Shown piece by piece: positions 55,448-64,000 of a stretch of DNA of 64,000 nucleotides. Position 1 is the stretch's first letter; each line of letters starts with the position of its first letter. Under the pieces are notes generated by a model. The model worked only from the letters and a program-made list of their open reading frames with translations. It was not told the DNA's origin and searched no databases. The DNA comes from Acridotheres tristis (Eukaryota > Chordata > Aves > Passeriformes > Sturnidae), in assembly GCA_037013685.1 (NCBI GenBank), contig CM072905.1, positions 5,529,491-5,593,490 on the forward strand. Direction: 5' to 3'. Position numbers and translations under genes: made by a program.

Positions 55448-58400
55448 GGATTCCTCTTCTGCTCGGGGTTTTGAAGGCTACTCTGACAGAGGCTGTCATG
55501 TAAAGATGCAGGCCACCAAGGAAGTTCTGAGAAGTATTTTGTTCAGGACTATTTGTGGAAGAAAATGTTTCCACAGATGCTGGGTTAAATAGCACCACTG
55601 GGGGAAAAATTGTTTCTGGACTGTTTTTTATGTGGCTTTTTTGGTTCGGTTTAGGGATTTTGCCGGGTTTTTTTAATTATTGTGAGGTTTTTCCAAATGG
55701 TCGCAAAGTCTGTAGTATTTCAAGATAAACGTGCAGCATAGAGATTGTGTTTCTTGGGTGTGCATTTTTACTGATTTTCTTATGTTCCACCTTTCTAAGA
55801 GCAGAATTGGGACCTTTTTTATGGTCACAGGGCCAAGTCATACAGAGCTACCACAGGATATCCAGATCTTACTGAGAAATGAGGTCTGGAATTTCTCAGC
55901 AGCCTATGCCCGGGTGGATGTCTTGCATCCAGATAAAGAGAGAGAAAAATGCTGCTGGAGAATTGTGTGCACAAAGCTCTGTGAAGCAAGAATTAAAAGT
56001 AATGAGATTAAATAGAAAATAACTACATCAGGAATATGTTAATAAATTAATTAAAGCCTACCAAAGTTGAAGTGTTCCATAATTAAGATTGAAGCCCGTG
56101 AGAGTGCTCTCTTCTACTTGGGGATTTTGCCATGTGTAATATTACCTGTTTGGAAATGGTTCTTAATCTATGAGGAAAATGAGGTCAACTGAGACTGTGG
56201 CATGATCATTAACTTGGATGATTTCGGACTTCTCTGTTTTCTCAGAGCAGCTTTATGGATGATTTAATATGTTTTCTCTACTGCAGTCTCATTACTAGCA
56301 CATAAGATAAATGTGAATATTGATCTTTCCTAAAAAGAGGAGGTCAAGATTTAGTGCTTGTATCTTCCCCAGGTTTGTTTGCTGAGTTTTCATCTTTGTG
56401 TAGCTTTCAAGTCAAATACTCAGAGACAAAGCAGAGCAAGAAGCAGCACAAAGGCCACCATGCTGAAGCACCTGAGATCCCTCTGACAAATTAAGGAAAT
56501 GGTTATATAGATCTTAACATGTCTTTTAAATGAGCTTTTTCAACTACCCTGTAAAATTTTTATCCAGTCCACAGATAAAAAATAAATACTGTGCTTTCTG
56601 GAGTAGCAGAGACTGTTGACTGTACCAGGAAAAGGCAACATCTTTCCTATAAGGTGCCCATTCTCCATACAGTTTACTTTGTGAGGTGATGTACAAAATG
56701 CAGAAAATACTTTCTTGTTAACTTCTACGGCTGCAACCTTTTGTAAGGCCACATGAAAACTTGCTATCCCTGAAACCAGCTTGGTTTGCTGTTCTGAAAT
56801 GAGTCACCATCACTTTAAAGGCTCAGTAAACATGGAGAATCCTTCTCTTATCAGTAGTGAACAAGATCAGAACCTCATTTTCCTGCAGTAGCAGTTAAAA
56901 CTGCACATAGGGAAAGGAAAATGCATTATTTGCTCTGCAAAAGGCATTTGTGGGTATTGAGCTTGCAAACAGAGGGTGAACACATTTAAGTGTTTTTGTG
57001 TCCTGACTGTAAATGGTTATACTTGAAATGTGCACCTATAAAGGTGGTAATATTTTGGGGTTGTGTATAAACCAGACAATATCCTGAAGTGCAAAAAAGA
57101 AATTCACGTGGTGTTATGATGGTCCTTCCCATAACCAAGCACAGCCAACAACAGAGCCTGGGCAAGTCACAGTCTCCTCACAAAAAAAAAGTTCCTCAAT
57201 ATTTCAGCCTGTTCATTCATTCAGTAATCTCAGTACATGGAAAATATAGGAGCCTCCTTCATAAATGGGCATGTCCTGAAGGTGCAGTTTGCTGCTGAAT
57301 CTCAAGTGATTTCTGCAGCTCCTCTTTCTTTGGGAACACACAACGATAAAATCAGTGCTTCCCTTAAACCTAAGATTGCACATGAAAGGGCAAGGTGTTT
57401 TTCATAATGAAGACCTTGGACTTTGTCCTGCCTGGTGCCCAGTCTGTGCCCATGCTGGAGAATTTAAGTCTCAGTTCTGGTGTTCACACCTCCCCTCAGG
57501 TCAGAAATGAGGCCCCTCAGATGCTTCACTGCTTTACTGGTATTCCCCATCTGCAGCTATGCAGGGAAATTCTGCTTCCAAAAAGTCAATACCGTGTCAA
57601 TATGAGCGCTGCATTTTTATGAAGGGGGAAATAAGAAAGACAAATGTTACTCCTGTTCATGAATTTGCCCCTTATCATTTCCCCTGCCTGCTCTGTGGAG
57701 ATTAATTTGATTCACATTAGGGGTTATTTGGGTCAGTTTTACTTCGAGAGAGAAAATAATGGTAACCTCATTTGAGATTTATGCCAATTTAAGTAAGAAA
57801 ATGGATTCAGAATATTTTGTATAGCTGCCGAATTTAACTGAGGGTTCAGTGAAGCATGAGCTTTCAAATGTGAGTAAGAGGCTTTAACCATTTTCCCCTG
57901 TTTGTTTTTAAACTGCATTTGTTACTTATGATTGGCAATTTTGTGTCATTTATATGCAGTGTACTGGAACTGAGTTCAATAAACTGACCTACCACTTATT
58001 AAGCTAAACGTGGTATTTAGTTATTATGCATGCAAAGTCAAGTAGAAAAAGTAAGGGGCATTTATAAATAAAATCATTGTGGTTTATTTGCAGCAAACTG
58101 GCATATCTGTTTTATGACTGTTCATAAGAAATTTAGTACTGCTTATTTTAAATTGGAATAAACACCCAAAAAAATTAGAACATCTGCATCAAAGTGTAAA
58201 GAACTACGACAATCAAAAGCTATTTAATCTCCTCCATTTAGTTCTAGTGCACAGTCTGTTCAGTGTAACTTTTTACAATGTACTGTGCAAGAAAACAGGT
58301 CATTTAAACTCAGTAATTAGTATTACAGATAAAATGACACTGCAGCAATGTTAATTACCATAGTACTGATGTAGTATGGGATATAATACATAATAGTCAT

Positions 58401-59183
58401 GTCTTTCATTTTCAACTGAAGTGCAACAAAGCATATTGTTGCTACACTTCTACTTCATAAATTAAATGTATGTTATTCAAGTGTACATTTGTATCCATGA
58501 AGAATGTTTTAAAATGAATCATAATTCTACTTCAATTCAAACTGGTATATTTGACTTTCTAATGGCATAAATTAAAGAACTTCTTGATCTAGAAACTTTT
58601 TCTAAGACAGTGGAAATCATGACAGAATTATATTCCATATAAAAAATTTCCACAATCATTTTCTTTTCCATTACAGCAGCTGTAAATCAGTTTGCAAATA
58701 AAGCACAGCATTCAGCCTTTTTAAAAATAAAGATGAATCTCAAGGAGCTATTTGATGTGTGGTGGGAACTAGACATATATAATCAAATTGGAATTCATTC
58801 TGCACTTCTCTGGCTAAAAGATCTGGCAATTGTACACATGAAATATTTATAACAAAACAAAGGGGCTTGAGTGGGAAGGCAGTGAAAGTTTTACCTGCAG
58901 CTCCAGGAGGCACAGAGTTCCCTATTAATGAAAAATTACATCTCTGCTTTTTGAAGCACCTTTACTTTTGGGTAACTTTGTTATAAATATTAAAAGAAGG
59001 GGGGAAAAAAATTAAATTTCAGATTTGTTTAAGTGTACTTTAATAATTCATGTCAGCTGAAATGTTCCTATTTCCAGTGCAGAAACTTTGAAATGAAGCC
59101 ATTATTCAGACCTGGCATGAAAAGTACTCTAAAAACCTACTTATTTAGAAGTACAACAGTCTATTCACCACGCCAGCCCAAGG
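55448..59183. other. Intronic sequence, block 8
   Basis: AT-rich unique sequence leading up to the triplicated junction. The stretch 57900-58750 is especially AT-rich and free of long open frames. I see no gene or mobile element in it. Confidence 0.55.
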
Positions 59184-59352
59184 CTAAAATGTGTACACAG
59201 TGTTTTAGCAAAATATTTGAATGCACAGTGGAAAGTTCAAAGCATAAATGCAGTGTGAGGTTGGGGTTGGTTGTTTCATCTCACAAGCACAAGATGCATC
59301 GCTGTGTTTGCGTGAAGGCGCGCGAAGAGCAAAATCCCAAAATGGTTTGTAA

Positions 59353-59510
<158 letters not shown>

Positions 59511-59743
59511 AAATGTGTACATAGTGTTTTAGCAAAGTATTTGGATGCACAGTGCAAGGTTCAGAGCATAAATGCAGTGTGAGGTTGGGGTTGGTTGTTT
59601 CATCTCACAAGCACAAGATGCATCGCTGTGTTTGCGTGAAGGCGCGCAAGGAGCAAAATCCCAAAATGGTTTGTAAGATTTGCAGATTTTTTTGAAAATA
59701 ATCCTTTTTTTTTTTTTTAATTTCTCGTCTGCACTTTGTGCAG

Positions 59744-59835
59744 GTCAGTGGGACGATGTACAGCACGGGGAGATACGTGTCCCTGTGACTGGACAAGGAG
59801 CACCTGGTGAACATCTCCAGGGGCCCAGTGACCTA
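59744..59835 (+). pseudogene. Truncated CA10 exon copy 2
   Basis: This second 92-nt copy of the exon's 5' half follows an AG at 59742-59743. It carries N7S, H11Y, a TGA stop at codon 15 (59786-59788, Arg in the intact exon), G26R and M29V, then the same junction TAA as copy 1 (59834-59836). It has no donor. It shares three base changes with copy 1 (in the codons for Gly26, Pro28 and Met29) that the intact exon lacks. That suggests copies 1 and 2 come from a single older duplicate that was later duplicated again, or exchanged sequence. Confidence 0.9.
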
Positions 59836-59952
59836 AAATGTGTACATAGTGTTTTAGCAAAATATTTGGATGCACAGTGGAAAGTTCAAAGCATAAATGG
59901 AGGTTGGTTGTTTCATCTCACAAGCACAAGATGCATCGCTGTGTTTGCGTGA

Positions 59953-64000
<4,048 letters not shown>

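Overview
The window looks like nuclear DNA from a vertebrate, most probably a bird. It is AT-leaning and CpG-poor, and only one short segment can be recognised as protein-coding. Two degraded stretches resemble the 3' end of CR1 LINEs, the main avian retrotransposon, and there are several GC-rich minisatellites. A possible degraded LTR starting at about 2364 would hint at a songbird, but that is weak evidence.

The recognised gene is CA10, which encodes carbonic anhydrase-related protein 10 (CARP X), a secreted, catalytically inactive synaptic protein that binds neurexins. One internal coding exon lies on the + strand at 60052-60237 (186 nt, 62 codons, phase 0 at both ends). It has a clear acceptor and donor. 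About 60 kb upstream and 3.8 kb downstream read as intron, as expected for a gene known for very long introns. No other CA10 exon was recognised.

The most unusual structure is just upstream of the exon. A block of about 325 bp, covering the end of the intron, the splice acceptor and the first half of the exon, occurs three times in tandem (59184-60143). The first two copies are broken. They keep the branch/polypyrimidine/AG region but lose the second half of the exon and its donor, and both contain in-frame stops. Only the third copy runs into the complete exon. The spliceosome therefore meets three near-identical 3' splice sites in a row, of which only the last gives an open exon.

The rest of the upstream intron holds a 50/51-bp minisatellite (7558-7962, 8 copies), a 31-bp minisatellite with a higher-order dimer pattern (13905-14338, 14 copies), a 33-bp triple repeat (36501-36597), a 20-bp minisatellite (43671-43850, 9 copies), two CR1 remnants (about 20370-20580 and 28404-28450), a probable solo LTR in sense orientation (about 54976-55447), several hairpins and a few splice-site-bounded candidate cryptic exons. 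Most long open frames in the window are chance or minisatellite artefacts. The remainder appears to be unremarkable intronic sequence.
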